A DNA stretch of 41,309 nucleotides, taken from the NCBI GenBank assembly GCA_947303785.1, contig CAMYZH010000011.1:1-41309 (forward strand), written 5' to 3'. Numbering within the stretch: position 1 is the stretch's first letter; each line of letters opens with the position of its first letter. The position numbers were made by a program, and so were the translations under genes. Positions 17,704-26,469 of this stretch are shown here, piece after piece. The notes beneath the pieces are model-generated. The model ran no database searches. It saw only the letters and a program-made list of their open reading frames with translations, and was not told the DNA's origin. Source of the DNA: an uncultured Clostridium sp. (GTDB taxonomy: Bacteria; Bacillota; Clostridia; TANB77; CAG-508).

Positions 17704-18216
17704 TTATTTCTTTATTTCTTCAATAGTAACCTTATTTACTATGCGACCTTGCGAATCAGAGTAATCAACAGAAATCTCATAAACCGTATCAGCTTCAGTT
17801 GAAATAGATCTTTTAATTGATAATAAGTCATCTTCAGAAACAGCAGAACTGCCATTATATACTACCGTAATAGTTGCATATGAACTAGATTTATTATTAT
17901 CAATAATATCATCTAAATAATTAAGTAAAGATGCTCCAGATTTAGTACCATGTATGTGTGAAAAGTTATATTTGTTTTCTTTTACTGAAGAACTAAACTG
18001 GCTTGAGATTAATTTTTGACCTTGTATAAATATAAAAATAGGCATTCCAAAAGCTAAAATAGCAAATAAAATAAAAAAAATTATATATCCTTTTGCTATC
18101 CCTATTGCAAACTTTTTAGTTTTTTCTTTATCTCCAACTACAGAGTCATCTACATATTTTTCGCCTTCTGGAATAAACTTTTCATCTACTCCAACATATT
18201 CTCCATTTTTTTTCAT
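17704..18216 (-). CDS. Single-pass membrane protein, unknown
   Basis: The 170-residue protein has a charged cytoplasmic N-terminus (about 1-38), one membrane helix at about 41-66 and an outside domain of about 100 residues rich in Ser and Asp. I do not recognise the family. It overlaps the YbjQ-like gene upstream by ATGA, so the two are translationally coupled. No catalytic motif is visible. Confidence 0.8.
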   Translation of the reverse strand: MKKNGEYVGVDEKFIPEGEKYVDDSVVGDKEKTKKFAIGIAKGYIIFFILFAILAFGMPIFIFIQGQKLISSQFSSSVKENKYNFSHIHGTKSGASLLNYLDDIIDNNKSSSYATITVVYNGSSAVSEDDLLSIKRSISTEADTVYEISVDYSDSQGRIVNKVTIEEIKK

Positions 18217-18476
18217 ATTGTTTCATAGTCAAATTTAACACCAACAATTGCATTAGCTCCAATTTTTTCAGCTCTTTTTATCATTTCAGTTATTGCATCT
18301 GCGCGAGTATTAATTAATTCTTCTTCATATTCAGAAACCCTGCCGCCCAGAATATTAGAAATTCCTGCAGAGAAATCTTCCGTAATAATAACACCATTGA
18401 TAGCTTCTCCAAATACTATGCCTCTATATTCTTTAATGGATTTTCCTTCTATTGACGAAGTGGTTGAAATTAACAT
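18213..18476 (-). CDS. YbjQ/UPF0145-family protein, short form
   Basis: The sequence MLISTTSSIEGKSIKEYRGI, then FGEAINGVIITEDFSAGISN and later GANAIVGVKFDYETI, is the conserved core of the YbjQ (DUF74, UPF0145) family, whose members form pentameric rings of unknown role. Members usually run to about 103-110 residues with a final strand after VGVxFD; this one ends at 87, at a TGA that overlaps the next ATG. GGAGG precedes the start. The missing last strand could be a genuine short form or an old frameshift. Confidence 0.85.
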   Translation of the reverse strand: MLISTTSSIEGKSIKEYRGIVFGEAINGVIITEDFSAGISNILGGRVSEYEEELINTRADAITEMIKRAEKIGANAIVGVKFDYETI

Positions 18477-18518
18477 ATTTAAACCTCCAATTTTAATTTT
18501 TTAAAACTATCCAATAAA

Positions 18519-18548
18519 ATTGTATCACAGCTAAAATACACAAGTCAA
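18519..18548 (-). promoter_or_regulatory. Promoter of the ybjQ-membrane protein pair
   Basis: On the minus strand TTGACT (18548-18543) and TACAAT (18524-18519) are 18 bases apart, 43 bases before the YbjQ-like ATG. Confidence 0.65.
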
Positions 18549-18613
18549 GAAAATACTGATTTTGCCAGCATAAAAAGAATATTTGGATAATAATGTTGTT
18601 ATAAAATGTAAAT

Positions 18614-18642
18614 TTGCTCAAATCAAGAAAATATGGTAAAAT
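18614..18642 (+). promoter_or_regulatory. Promoter of tadA
   Basis: TTGCTC (18614-18619) and TAAAAT (18637-18642) are spaced by 17 bases. This supports the tadA start at 18671 rather than an upstream in-frame TTG that would overlap the -35 box. Confidence 0.6.
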
Positions 18643-18670
18643 AATAAACATTAAAAAAAGGAAAGAAAAA

Positions 18671-19150
18671 ATGGAAGAAAAATATATGAAAGAAGCCCTT
18701 AAAGAAGCTTCTAAAGCATACCAAAAAGAAGAAATTCCAATTGGAGCAGTAATTGTAAAGAATGGAAAAATTATAGCGAGGGCATATAATTTAAAAGAAA
18801 TAAAACATGATACAACAGAACATGCTGAAATTAGAGCAATAAAAAAAGCTAGCAAAAAACTAGAATCATGGAGATTAACAGATTGCCAGATGTATACAAC
18901 CCTTGAACCTTGCCCAATGTGTGCAGGTGCAATAATACAAGCAAGAATAAAAAAAGTGTATATTGGAACAATGGATGAAAAAACAGGTGCATGTGGTTCA
19001 GTTCTAAATTTATTTAAAGATCATAAATTTAATCATAATGTTGAAGTAGAATACGGAGTTTTAGAAGATGAATGTAAATCTTTGTTGCAAGACTTTTTTA
19101 AAGATTTAAGAAAGAAAAAATCAGGAGGAAAAAATGGAAAAAGAGAGTAA
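18671..19150 (+). CDS. tadA: tRNA adenosine(34) deaminase TadA
   Basis: TadA converts the wobble adenosine of tRNA-Arg(ACG) to inosine. The 159-residue protein has the zinc ligands and catalytic Glu of the cytidine-deaminase fold: H51-A-E53 and P-C81-P-M-C84. I chose ATG 18671 because AAAGGAAAG lies before it and because the longer reading would begin in the promoter. It overlaps the next gene by 17 bases. tadA followed by SRP RNA and dnaX is the classic Bacillota arrangement. Confidence 0.95.
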   Translation: MEEKYMKEALKEASKAYQKEEIPIGAVIVKNGKIIARAYNLKEIKHDTTEHAEIRAIKKASKKLESWRLTDCQMYTTLEPCPMCAGAIIQARIKKVYIGTMDEKTGACGSVLNLFKDHKFNHNVEVEYGVLEDECKSLLQDFFKDLRKKKSGGKNGKRE

Positions 19151-19877
19151 AACGAGGGCACTAAAAAAGTATTTTTTTATAGCTTTTATTTTTATAGCAA
19201 TCATAATATCAATTTTTCTAATGGTTAGATATGGGGTAGAAGGAGAGAAGAACCTTCCACTTGAATTAAAAGATATAACAATTATAAGTTCTATATATGC
19301 TCAAAGTAATAATGAAGAAAATATATTAGAATCTTCAGTAGAACAAGAAAACGACATTTTTATTTCATTTAAAGACAATCCAAAACTTGATTCAAAAGTG
19401 GAATTAATAAGAATAGAAAATCTTAAGGTCGAAAAAGCAGGCAGTATTGGAACAATAAAAATATTAAAACCAACAAGTAATGAAAATTTAAAATATTTTC
19501 AAAATAGTACACAAGACTATACAGGAAAAACATTAGAATATTCAGCAAGTACATCAGATAATATGGAAAAACAGCAATTTTATCAAGATGGAGGAACAAT
19601 TGCTTTTAGGATAAGTAATCAGGGACTTGGAAACTATGTCTTAACAGAAGGGGAACAAGTGTCATATAATGGAAAACTTCTAGAAAAATTGGGAGCAACA
19701 CAGGAAGACATTAAACTAAAAGCAACTATGGATATTGTTTTAATAGTAGATAAAAATGAAAAATATAAAGGAACGATTTCTATCGACTTACCAGCAGAAC
19801 AATTTAATGAAAATGGAATTGTAACAAGACAAATTACAGACTTTAATAATGTGGTTTTTAAAAGGGTAACAAATTAA
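19134..19877 (+). CDS. Membrane-anchored extracytoplasmic protein, unknown
   Basis: The 247-residue protein has a short basic N-terminus, one membrane helix at about 12-30 and a long external part. A segment VELIRIENLKVEKAG, a GGTIAFRISNQGLGNY stretch and a C-terminal LPAEQFNENG suggest a beta-rich domain. I do not recognise a family. The ATG has GGAGG close upstream and overlaps the tadA end, so it is in the tadA transcript. It has no visible enzymatic motif. Confidence 0.8.
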   Translation: MEKESKTRALKKYFFIAFIFIAIIISIFLMVRYGVEGEKNLPLELKDITIISSIYAQSNNEENILESSVEQENDIFISFKDNPKLDSKVELIRIENLKVEKAGSIGTIKILKPTSNENLKYFQNSTQDYTGKTLEYSASTSDNMEKQQFYQDGGTIAFRISNQGLGNYVLTEGEQVSYNGKLLEKLGATQEDIKLKATMDIVLIVDKNEKYKGTISIDLPAEQFNENGIVTRQITDFNNVVFKRVTN

Positions 19878-19928
19878 AAATTTTCGTAATAAAAAGAAAA
19901 AAATTAATAAAAATTAATATAAAAATAC

Positions 19929-19957
19929 TTGATTAAACTCAAATATCATTATATAAT
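19929..19957 (+). promoter_or_regulatory. Promoter of the SRP RNA
   Basis: TTGATT (19929-19934) and TATAAT (19952-19957) are spaced by 17 bases. The predicted start, about 19964, coincides with the 5' strand of the SRP RNA closing helix. Confidence 0.85.
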
Positions 19958-19963
19958 CTAAAT

Positions 19964-20113
19964 CGGTATAAGTGATAGCTTTTGAGTGGAGAGTATGTTT
20001 CGATGAAAAGCTATGAACCTCGTCAGATTCGGAAGAAAGCAGCGATAAGTAGTGTATTCGTGCGACGTGCATACTTTCCGCTGAGAAGCTACCAACCTTA
20101 TACCAATTTTTTT
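19964..20113 (+). ncRNA. ffs: Signal recognition particle RNA
   Basis: The RNA guides membrane-protein ribosomes to the membrane with Ffh. CGGTATAAG at the 5' end pairs with CTTATACC at 20097-20104, and AGTGGAGAGTATG pairs with CATACTTTCCGCT along the rod. The apical Ffh-binding motif is GTCAGATTCGGAAGAAAGC, with GGAA tetraloop and the asymmetric loop AGCAG. A run of eight T follows. At about 145 bases it is longer than the 4.5S type but shorter than the Bacillus form with a full Alu domain. Position between tadA and dnaX is conserved in Bacillota. Confidence 0.92.
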
Positions 20114-20131
20114 ATATTGGGGGTAATTGAA

Positions 20132-21730
20132 TTGGCATATACAGCACTATATAGAAAATTTAGACCATTAACTTTTAGTGAATTTGTAGGCCAAGAACAT
20201 ATTACAAGGACACTAAAGAATCAAATAATAGCTGGAAGAGTTGGTCATGCATACTTATTTAATGGTGGGAGAGGAACCGGAAAAACATCAGCAGCAAAGG
20301 TTTTAGCTAGAGCAGTAAATTGCTTAAATCCAAAAGATGGTGAGCCATGTAATGAATGTGAGATATGCAAAGCAATTTTAAATGGTTCATTAACAGATGT
20401 AGTAGAAATGGACGCAGCATCAAATAATGGTGTAGATGATGTACGACAAATTCGTGAAGAAGTAAATTTTTTACCCACAAAAGCTAAATATAGAATATAC
20501 ATTATAGATGAAGTTCATATGCTTTCAACAGGAGCATTTAATGCGCTTTTAAAGACATTAGAAGAACCACCTGAACACGTAAAATTTATATTAGCAACAA
20601 CTGAACCACAGAAGTTGCCAACAACGATACTATCAAGATGTCAAAGATTTGATTTTAAAAAGTTATCAAATGAGGACATAAAAAAAGGATTAAAGAAAAT
20701 CACAGATGCAATTAATGTCAAAATAGATGAAGACGCCTTAAACACAATTTCAGTTCTGTCAGAAGGAGCAATGAGAGACGGAATTAGTATTTTAGAAAGA
20801 TGTCTGCAAGATGGAGATGACGAAATAACAGATAAAAAAATAAAAGAGCTAGTTGGAATACCTAAACTTGAATATATAAATAGAGTAACTATGAGCCTAA
20901 TTGAAAAAAATGCAGACCAAGCATTAGCTACAACAGATGAAATAATAAATGAAGGAATCGATTTATATAGTTTCTTATGGGAAATTATAAAATATGTAAA
21001 AGATATTTTAGTTTTTAAAACAAAAGGGAATATAGATTTATATAATGAAGATGAAATAAAACAAATAAGAGAATTAAGTGAAAAAACAAGTAAAGAAGAT
21101 TTATTTTATTTAATAAAAGAACTTTCAGAAATGGAAAACAATATTAAATGGTCATCGCAAAAAAATATAATGTTTCAAGCAGGAATAATTAAGCTAACAA
21201 TCGACACAAAAGAATATGGAGATATAGAAGAAAGACTAAAAAAACTAGAAGAAAAAATAGAAAACGGAGACATAAAAATAAGTGCGACAAAAGTGTCTAC
21301 AAACAGAGAATTAAGTATATCAAACGAAGTAGACAATGGAAATCCAAATAAGAGTATAAATAAGAATCAAACCATAGAAGCTACTAAACAAAATAAAACA
21401 GTGCCAAAAGCAAATCTTGCAAGTATTTCAAGTGAAGAATATTGGCCAAAAGTAGTAAATAAATTAAAAAGTCAAGGTAAAGTTACATTATTTACTAATC
21501 TAATGAACGCAAAAGCGGTTGAAATAAACGATATGCAACTCGGAATAGTTGGATTAACAGCATTTGGAAAAACGGTTGTCGAACAAACCGAAAACAGACA
21601 TGCAATTGAACAGGCTGTTGCACAAGAAACGGGAAAAACAATGCAAATAAAGGTAGAAGAAGTTCAAAATGTAATTAATAAAAAAACAAAAACGGATTTT
21701 GGAATACCTATAAATATAATTGATGAATAA
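20132..21730 (+). CDS. dnaX: DNA polymerase III gamma/tau clamp-loader subunit
   Basis: DnaX is the motor of the clamp loader that places DnaN rings on DNA. The 532-residue protein has Walker A GGRGTGKT at 45-52, zinc ligands C64, C73, C76, C79, and the Walker B/sensor stretch IIDEVHMLS near 125. A charged linker and a C-terminal tau domain (YWPKVVNKLKSQGKVTLF) follow. The start is TTG 20132 after GGGGG, giving AYTALYRKFRPLTF, the family N-terminus. An upstream in-frame ATG at 19982 lies inside the SRP RNA and is not used. I see no convincing frameshift site for a gamma form. Confidence 0.96.
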   Translation: MAYTALYRKFRPLTFSEFVGQEHITRTLKNQIIAGRVGHAYLFNGGRGTGKTSAAKVLARAVNCLNPKDGEPCNECEICKAILNGSLTDVVEMDAASNNGVDDVRQIREEVNFLPTKAKYRIYIIDEVHMLSTGAFNALLKTLEEPPEHVKFILATTEPQKLPTTILSRCQRFDFKKLSNEDIKKGLKKITDAINVKIDEDALNTISVLSEGAMRDGISILERCLQDGDDEITDKKIKELVGIPKLEYINRVTMSLIEKNADQALATTDEIINEGIDLYSFLWEIIKYVKDILVFKTKGNIDLYNEDEIKQIRELSEKTSKEDLFYLIKELSEMENNIKWSSQKNIMFQAGIIKLTIDTKEYGDIEERLKKLEEKIENGDIKISATKVSTNRELSISNEVDNGNPNKSINKNQTIEATKQNKTVPKANLASISSEEYWPKVVNKLKSQGKVTLFTNLMNAKAVEINDMQLGIVGLTAFGKTVVEQTENRHAIEQAVAQETGKTMQIKVEEVQNVINKKTKTDFGIPINIIDE

Positions 21731-21747
21731 AAAAAGGAGGAATCAAT

Positions 21748-22095
21748 ATGTCAAAAAGAGGAGGATTTCCTGGAGGAATGGGAGGATTTCCTGGCGGAAT
21801 GAACATAAATAAACTTATGAAAGAAGCTAAAAAAATGCAAGCAGATATGGAAAAAGATCAAGCAGAAATTTCATCTAAAGAATTTGAAAATACAGTTGGT
21901 GGAGGTGCAGTATCTGTTATAATTACAGGAGATAAAATCATAAAGAAACTAAAAATAGCAAAAGAGGCTGTTGATCCAGAAGATGTAGAAACATTAGAAG
22001 ATTTAGTATTAACATGCGTTAATGGAGCAATGAAAAAAGCAGATGCCGCTGTAAACGCAAGCATGGGAAAATATAATATTCCTGGATTAATGTAA
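21748..22095 (+). CDS. ybaB: Nucleoid-associated protein YbaB/EbfC
   Basis: YbaB forms small dimers that bind DNA. The 115-residue protein has the usual N-terminal Gly/Met/Phe-rich lead ([12 protein letters not shown]), the family core [14 protein letters not shown], and the C-terminal [26 protein letters not shown] precedes the ATG. It lies between dnaX and recR, its standard operon position. Confidence 0.95.
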   Translation: MSKRGGFPGGMGGFPGGMNINKLMKEAKKMQADMEKDQAEISSKEFENTVGGGAVSVIITGDKIIKKLKIAKEAVDPEDVETLEDLVLTCVNGAMKKADAAVNASMGKYNIPGLM

Positions 22096-22136
22096 AATAC
22101 GCACATCGCGAAAGACACTATTTAGAGGAGAAAAAG

Positions 22137-22736
22137 ATGTCATCATATTCACCATCAATAGAACGACTTGTCGAAAGTTTTGAAAAACTTCCAAGCATAG
22201 GACATAAAACAGCTATAAGACTTGCTTTCCATATGCTTGACATGTCAGAAGAAGAAATAGAAGAATTTATAAAATCAATAACAGATGCAAAACATAATCT
22301 CAAATATTGCTCAACATGTTTTAATATTTCAGATACAGATCCATGTCCAATATGTTCAAATCCTAAAAGAGATCAATCTACAATTTGTGTTGTTGAAGAT
22401 GTAAGAGATATTATGGCAATGGAGAGAACTCATGAATATAATGGTGTCTACCATGTATTACATGGAACGATATCACCCATGAATGGAATTGGACCAGATG
22501 AGATAAAGATAAAAGAACTGTTAAATAGAATAAGAGATAATGAAATAAAAGAAGTTATTATTGCTACAAATCCAAGAGTAGAAGGGGAAGCTACATCAAT
22601 ATATATTTCAAAATTAATAAAAGCTTTTAATATAAAAGTTACAAGAATTGCACATGGTATTCCAGTAGGAGGAGATTTAGAGTATACAGATGAAATAACA
22701 TTAATGAAAGCAATGGAAGGTAGAAGAGAAATTTAA
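22137..22736 (+). CDS. recR: Recombination protein RecR
   Basis: RecR forms a ring clamp and acts with RecF and RecO in RecA loading. The 199-residue protein has a helix-hairpin-helix ([13 protein letters not shown]), a four-Cys zinc finger at C58, C61, C70 and C73, a Toprim domain ([20 protein letters not shown]) and the C-terminal [19 protein letters not shown]. The length is normal. It closes the dnaX-ybaB-recR operon, and a terminator follows. Confidence 0.97.
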   Translation: MSSYSPSIERLVESFEKLPSIGHKTAIRLAFHMLDMSEEEIEEFIKSITDAKHNLKYCSTCFNISDTDPCPICSNPKRDQSTICVVEDVRDIMAMERTHEYNGVYHVLHGTISPMNGIGPDEIKIKELLNRIRDNEIKEVIIATNPRVEGEATSIYISKLIKAFNIKVTRIAHGIPVGGDLEYTDEITLMKAMEGRREI

Positions 22737-22743
22737 ATATAAT

Positions 22744-22776
22744 AAAAACCGACTAATTTATACTAGTCGGTTTTTA
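22744..22776. terminator. Bidirectional terminator
   Basis: AAACCGACTA and TAGTCGGTTT (core 22749-22755 with 22764-22770) form a perfect stem with A and T runs on the two sides, between recR and the convergent glycosyltransferase gene. Confidence 0.9.
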
Positions 22777-23904
22777 TATTGTATTCATCAAAATATCACA
22801 AATATTTTTGGTAGAATCAGGTTTTGCAAGCTCTGGAATTTTTGATTTCATTTCACTAATAATTTCAGGATGCCTATAAAGATTTTTTAAAATTCTTGCT
22901 ATATTATCCCCCTTTTTTATCCATATGGCAACACCGTTTCTTACTAAGAAATCCGCATTTTCTTCTTCTTGGCCAGGAATAGGATTAATTAGAATTAATG
23001 GTAAACCAGAAACCAAACTTTCAGTAGTAGTAAGGCCACCAGGCTTAGTAATTACTATTGAAGAAATAGACATTAGTTCTGGAACTTTTTTTGTGTAATC
23101 TAAAACTTTAACCCTATTTTCTACATTATAAGATTCTACAATTTTATTAAATTTATAATTAAGTTTTTTATTTCGACCGGAAAGTGCAATTACCTGACAA
23201 TCTTTAAAAAGACGTATTAAAGCTCTAAAGACCAAGCTAGTTGTTTTTCTTCCAAGCCCAAATTCACCACCAGCAAAAAATAAAATTGTTTTCTTTTCAG
23301 AAGATAAGCCAAATTCCTGAAAGATTAAAGATTTATCATAAGAATGCTTAAATCTATCTGATAGAGGAATACCTGTAACAAAGATTTTAAAATCAGCAAT
23401 TCCACTATCAGATAGTGAAGATTTCATTTCATTATTTGAAACGAAGAAATAATCAATATATTCAGAATTTACAAGCCACTGTGCATGTGGAGCCATATCG
23501 GTTAAAATTGTAGCAATTTTACAATTTATTTTCCTTTTTTTCTTCAATACTGTACACATTTGATTTGAAAAAGGATGTGTACTAACGACTAAATCTGGAT
23601 TAAATTCCTGTATGATTCTATTTAACTTTCTAGCCATTAGATTATTAGAAGTTTTTGATATCTTTGCTAAAGTACCGTGGTCAGAATTTGTATAAACTTT
23701 TTTCCAAATCCAAGGAGCTTTTTTTGCCATTTCGCGATATGCTGCAGTTGATAATTTATTTAAATATTTATTAATATACTCAACACAATCAACAAGCATA
23801 GTTTTAGAATCTGAATAATTTTTATCTATGTAATTTTTTATGGCTGTAGCTGCTGCTAAATGTCCACCACCATATGCCCCATAAAAGATTAAAATTTTTC
23901 TCAT
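22774..23904 (-). CDS. MGDG-synthase/UgtP-like diacylglycerol glycosyltransferase
   Basis: This 376-residue GT-B enzyme probably transfers glucose or galactose from a UDP-sugar to diacylglycerol to make membrane glycolipids (GT28, MGDG synthase/UgtP type). The N-terminal domain begins ILIFYGAYGGGHLAAATAI, the lipid-acceptor side with its Gly-rich loop. The C-terminal domain has ITKPGGLTTTESLVSGLPLI and PGQEEENADFL, the UDP-sugar site. The donor and the number of sugars added cannot be read from the sequence; members may also act in peptidoglycan or lipoteichoic-acid anchor synthesis. Confidence 0.88.
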   Translation of the reverse strand: MRKILIFYGAYGGGHLAAATAIKNYIDKNYSDSKTMLVDCVEYINKYLNKLSTAAYREMAKKAPWIWKKVYTNSDHGTLAKISKTSNNLMARKLNRIIQEFNPDLVVSTHPFSNQMCTVLKKKRKINCKIATILTDMAPHAQWLVNSEYIDYFFVSNNEMKSSLSDSGIADFKIFVTGIPLSDRFKHSYDKSLIFQEFGLSSEKKTILFFAGGEFGLGRKTTSLVFRALIRLFKDCQVIALSGRNKKLNYKFNKIVESYNVENRVKVLDYTKKVPELMSISSIVITKPGGLTTTESLVSGLPLILINPIPGQEEENADFLVRNGVAIWIKKGDNIARILKNLYRHPEIISEMKSKIPELAKPDSTKNICDILMNTI

Positions 23905-24028
23905 AAAATCTCCTTTATATTTAGTAAAAAAATTATATCATAAAATTATAAAAAATTGAATAAAAAAACATTTTTAGAAGAAAATACCATTATAATCATA
24001 AACTAAGAAAGGAAATAAGTTTGAATTT

Positions 24029-24895
24029 ATGAAAAAAACAACTGATTTGAAAACAAGAATAATAATTGGAACAATAATAATAGCCATAATATTAATTAGT
24101 AGTCTTTTTTATCAAATAATGAAAAATGAAGAAAAATATGAATTGCAAACATTTAATATGTATGACATGTCATTATATCAATTAACAGAACATGTGCAAA
24201 ATGTGGAAAACTTTCTTGCCAAATCAACGATTTCAAATAGTAGCGAATCAGGTGCAGAAACATTAACACATGTATGGAAAGAAGCGGATATAGCGATAAG
24301 TTATTTGTCTCAAATCCCACTCAATATTGAACAACTAAATAAAACAGCGAAATTTTTAAATCAAGTTAGTGAATATAGTTATACATTATCTAGAAAAAAT
24401 ATCTATAAAGAAAAATTATCTCAAGAGGATTTAGATAATTTGAAGAGGTTACATGAATATAGTGTAGATTTAAAAGATAGTTTAGAGGAAATGGAAGAAC
24501 AAATAAATATAGGTCAAGTTAGTTGGAAAGAACTTCAAAAAACAGAAGGAAAAGATTATACTAAACAAGTTGATAATATTGATGATATAAGATTTGTAGA
24601 TATTGATAGTAATTTTAATGAATTTGAAGGCTTAATATATGATGGAGCATTTTCAGAACATATAGAACTTGAAAATAAAAAAGGATTATCAGAGCCTGAA
24701 ATTCCAGAAGAAGAGGCCTATGAGATAGTAAAAAATCTTTTTAAAGACAAAATAAAAAGAATTAACAAAAAAGGCAAAATTGAGCATGGAAACATTGGGG
24801 TTTATTTATATGAGGTTATAGATAAAAATAATGAAATAACAAATATATCAATAGCTATTAAGCGGAGGAAAGATTGTCATTTTGAACAAAAATAG
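24029..24895 (+). CDS. ypeB: YpeB N-terminal part (frameshifted gene)
   Basis: YpeB is a spore cortex protein needed for placing and controlling the lytic enzyme SleB during germination. This frame gives 288 residues: one N-terminal membrane helix at about 10-28, a helical region with NMYDMSLYQLTEHVQNVENF, then the first PepSY-like domain. From about residue 277 the reading turns into unrelated IKRRKDCHFEQK and stops at TAG 24893. The family sequence continues in the +1 frame (GGKIVILNKN) from about 24864. sleB, the usual neighbour, is not present. The ribosome site AAAGGA is far (about 16 bases) from the ATG. Confidence 0.8.
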   Translation: MKKTTDLKTRIIIGTIIIAIILISSLFYQIMKNEEKYELQTFNMYDMSLYQLTEHVQNVENFLAKSTISNSSESGAETLTHVWKEADIAISYLSQIPLNIEQLNKTAKFLNQVSEYSYTLSRKNIYKEKLSQEDLDNLKRLHEYSVDLKDSLEEMEEQINIGQVSWKELQKTEGKDYTKQVDNIDDIRFVDIDSNFNEFEGLIYDGAFSEHIELENKKGLSEPEIPEEEAYEIVKNLFKDKIKRINKKGKIEHGNIGVYLYEVIDKNNEITNISIAIKRRKDCHFEQK

Positions 24896-25388
24896 AGAAG
24901 TAAATGAAGAAAAAATTTCAAAAGAAGAGGCAGTAAAAATAGGAAAGAAATATCTAGAAGAATTAGGATTTCAAAATATGCAAGAGTCATATTTCCTTAC
25001 ACAAGAAAACATAATTACAATTAATTATCTATATAAGCAGGAAAATGTTTTAATCTATCCAGATTTAATAAAATTAAAAATAGCACTTGATAATGGCGAA
25101 ATATTAGGAATGGAGACAACAGGATACCTAAATTCACATACAATAAGAGAAAATTTAACCCCAATGATTTCAAAAGAAGAAGCAAAAGAAAAAATAAATC
25201 CTAAACTTAATATCTATACAGAAAACTTAGCTATTATACCAACAGAATGGAAAACAGAGATACTTTGCTATGAGTTCAAAGGAAAAATTGATGAAACAGA
25301 ATTTTTAGTATATATAAATGCTCAAAATGGTAGAGAAGAAAATATTTTAGTAATCAAGGAAACACCAGGAGGAATTTTAACAATGTAA
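24882..25388 (+). CDS. ypeB: YpeB C-terminal part (frameshifted gene)
   Basis: This 168-residue frame carries the C-terminal YpeB repeats: ISKEEAVKIGKKYLEELGF, then YPDLIKLKIALDNGEILG, ISKEEAKEKI, and the ending NILVIKETPGGILTM, which is the family's hallmark tail. Together with the preceding frame it makes about 450 residues, the normal YpeB length. Restart at TTG 24882 is possible because GGAGG lies at 24864-24868, but the homologous text begins upstream of it. A one-base insertion near 24858-24866, real or from sequencing, is the simplest reading. Confidence 0.8.
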   Translation: MNKNREVNEEKISKEEAVKIGKKYLEELGFQNMQESYFLTQENIITINYLYKQENVLIYPDLIKLKIALDNGEILGMETTGYLNSHTIRENLTPMISKEEAKEKINPKLNIYTENLAIIPTEWKTEILCYEFKGKIDETEFLVYINAQNGREENILVIKETPGGILTM

Positions 25389-25417
25389 AAACTACGTGAT
25401 TAAACACGTAGTTTTTT
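25385..25417. terminator. Bidirectional terminator
   Basis: AAACTACGTG and CACGTAGTTT (core 25391-25398 with 25404-25411) form a strong stem with flanking A and T runs. The TAA of the convergent HD-GYP gene is within the loop. Confidence 0.9.
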
Positions 25418-26344
25418 TATTTGTTTAGCTTCATCATATAATTTATTTAAATGTTCTTTTCTATCAATATAAGATTGTTTATATTCATTTAAAACATTTT
25501 CAAAATTATCTATATTTTCTCCATTAGATGAGCGAAGATACATTTCTACACCCTGTTTGAAATAGTCTTTTTTACCTTGATTTTGGGTATTCAAATACTT
25601 TTTATAGTATTCTTCGGCTTTTGTTAATCTAGCAATTTCTTTTTTTACAAATTCAAGGTATTCCATTCTTACAGAAATTTCATATTCAGTATCTTCTAGA
25701 ATTACTTTAAATAAAGCTCTAACAATAGATTTATTTATTTTACCTATTTTAGCATCTTTTATAATAAGTTTCATACCTTCTTTTGGAGTAATAGGTTGAG
25801 AATTTTCAATTAATATATTTAAAGTATCAATTATTCCAATATGAGTTTTATATTGCCTTTTAGCACTAATAGCTTCAAATTCATCAGCGACCCTAATTAT
25901 TTGAGCTTCATATGGGATATCTTTTGCGATTAATCCCTGAGGATAACCAGAACCATTTAATGCTTCATGATGATAATAAGCACCAGCAGCGTAAGGCCTT
26001 AGTTTTACATCTTTCATACACATATTGTAGCCTATAGTAGTATGAGTTTTCATAATTTCATATTCTTCATCTGTTAGTTTGCTAGTTTTTTGAAGAATTG
26101 AAGGAGGAATAAACATTTTTCCAATATCATGTAAGTAAGCACAAATAGTACAATAAATGGTAAAGCCTTTTGAACAATGTAAATGTTCACAAAGTCTACA
26201 AGTTATAGTTGCGACATTTTCACAGTGTTTTCTAGTGTAATTATCTAAACTATCAAGACAAGCTAATTGATAACGTGCACTAGAATCTAAGTTATATGAT
26301 TTCAATGAAGTTCTATCATAAAAATCAAACTTTTCGTTATTCAT
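25400..26344 (-). CDS. HD-GYP phosphodiesterase-like protein
   Basis: HD-GYP proteins cleave cyclic di-GMP. The 314-residue protein has the metal-binding HD pair YLHDIGK near residue 72, a following His in THTTIGY, HHEALNGSGYP (family HHExxxGxGYP) near 124, and RVADEFEAISAKRQYK. It has no N-terminal sensor or membrane helix; the C-terminal ~90 residues are charged and helical. The presence of a receiver-GGDEF protein at 37163 suggests a c-di-GMP circuit. Activity is inferred from kept metal ligands. Confidence 0.88.
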   Translation of the reverse strand: MNNEKFDFYDRTSLKSYNLDSSARYQLACLDSLDNYTRKHCENVATITCRLCEHLHCSKGFTIYCTICAYLHDIGKMFIPPSILQKTSKLTDEEYEIMKTHTTIGYNMCMKDVKLRPYAAGAYYHHEALNGSGYPQGLIAKDIPYEAQIIRVADEFEAISAKRQYKTHIGIIDTLNILIENSQPITPKEGMKLIIKDAKIGKINKSIVRALFKVILEDTEYEISVRMEYLEFVKKEIARLTKAEEYYKKYLNTQNQGKKDYFKQGVEMYLRSSNGENIDNFENVLNEYKQSYIDRKEHLNKLYDEAKQIKKLRV

Positions 26345-26440
26345 CTAAATCTCCAATCATTAATTTTTTATTAATAATATATCTAATATAAAAAATAATC
26401 AAGGGAAAATATTATATAAAAGAAATGGGATATAATTTGC

Positions 26441-26469
26441 TTGATAAATTGAGAAAATTAATGTATGAT
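26441..26469 (+). promoter_or_regulatory. Promoter of smc
   Basis: TTGATA (26441-26446) and TATGAT (26464-26469) are 17 bases apart. Just after the predicted start is a hairpin, GTTGCTT/AAGCAAC (26473-26490), which would sit at the very 5' end of the messenger. A leader of about 95 bases follows. Confidence 0.7.

Noticed and set aside
18614..18670. Upstream TTG start for tadA
   Set aside because: It overlaps the -35 box of the tadA promoter. ATG 18671 has a ribosome site and gives the family N-terminus.
19982..20131. In-frame ATG at 19982 that would give dnaX 50 extra N-terminal residues
   Set aside because: It lies inside the SRP RNA, whose helices and apical motif explain the sequence. 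The family N-terminus begins at TTG 20132 after GGGGG.
20660..21720. Programmed -1 frameshift site in dnaX for a gamma subunit
   Set aside because: A runs are common in this AT-rich gene, but I see no slippery heptamer followed by a stem and an early stop at the expected place.
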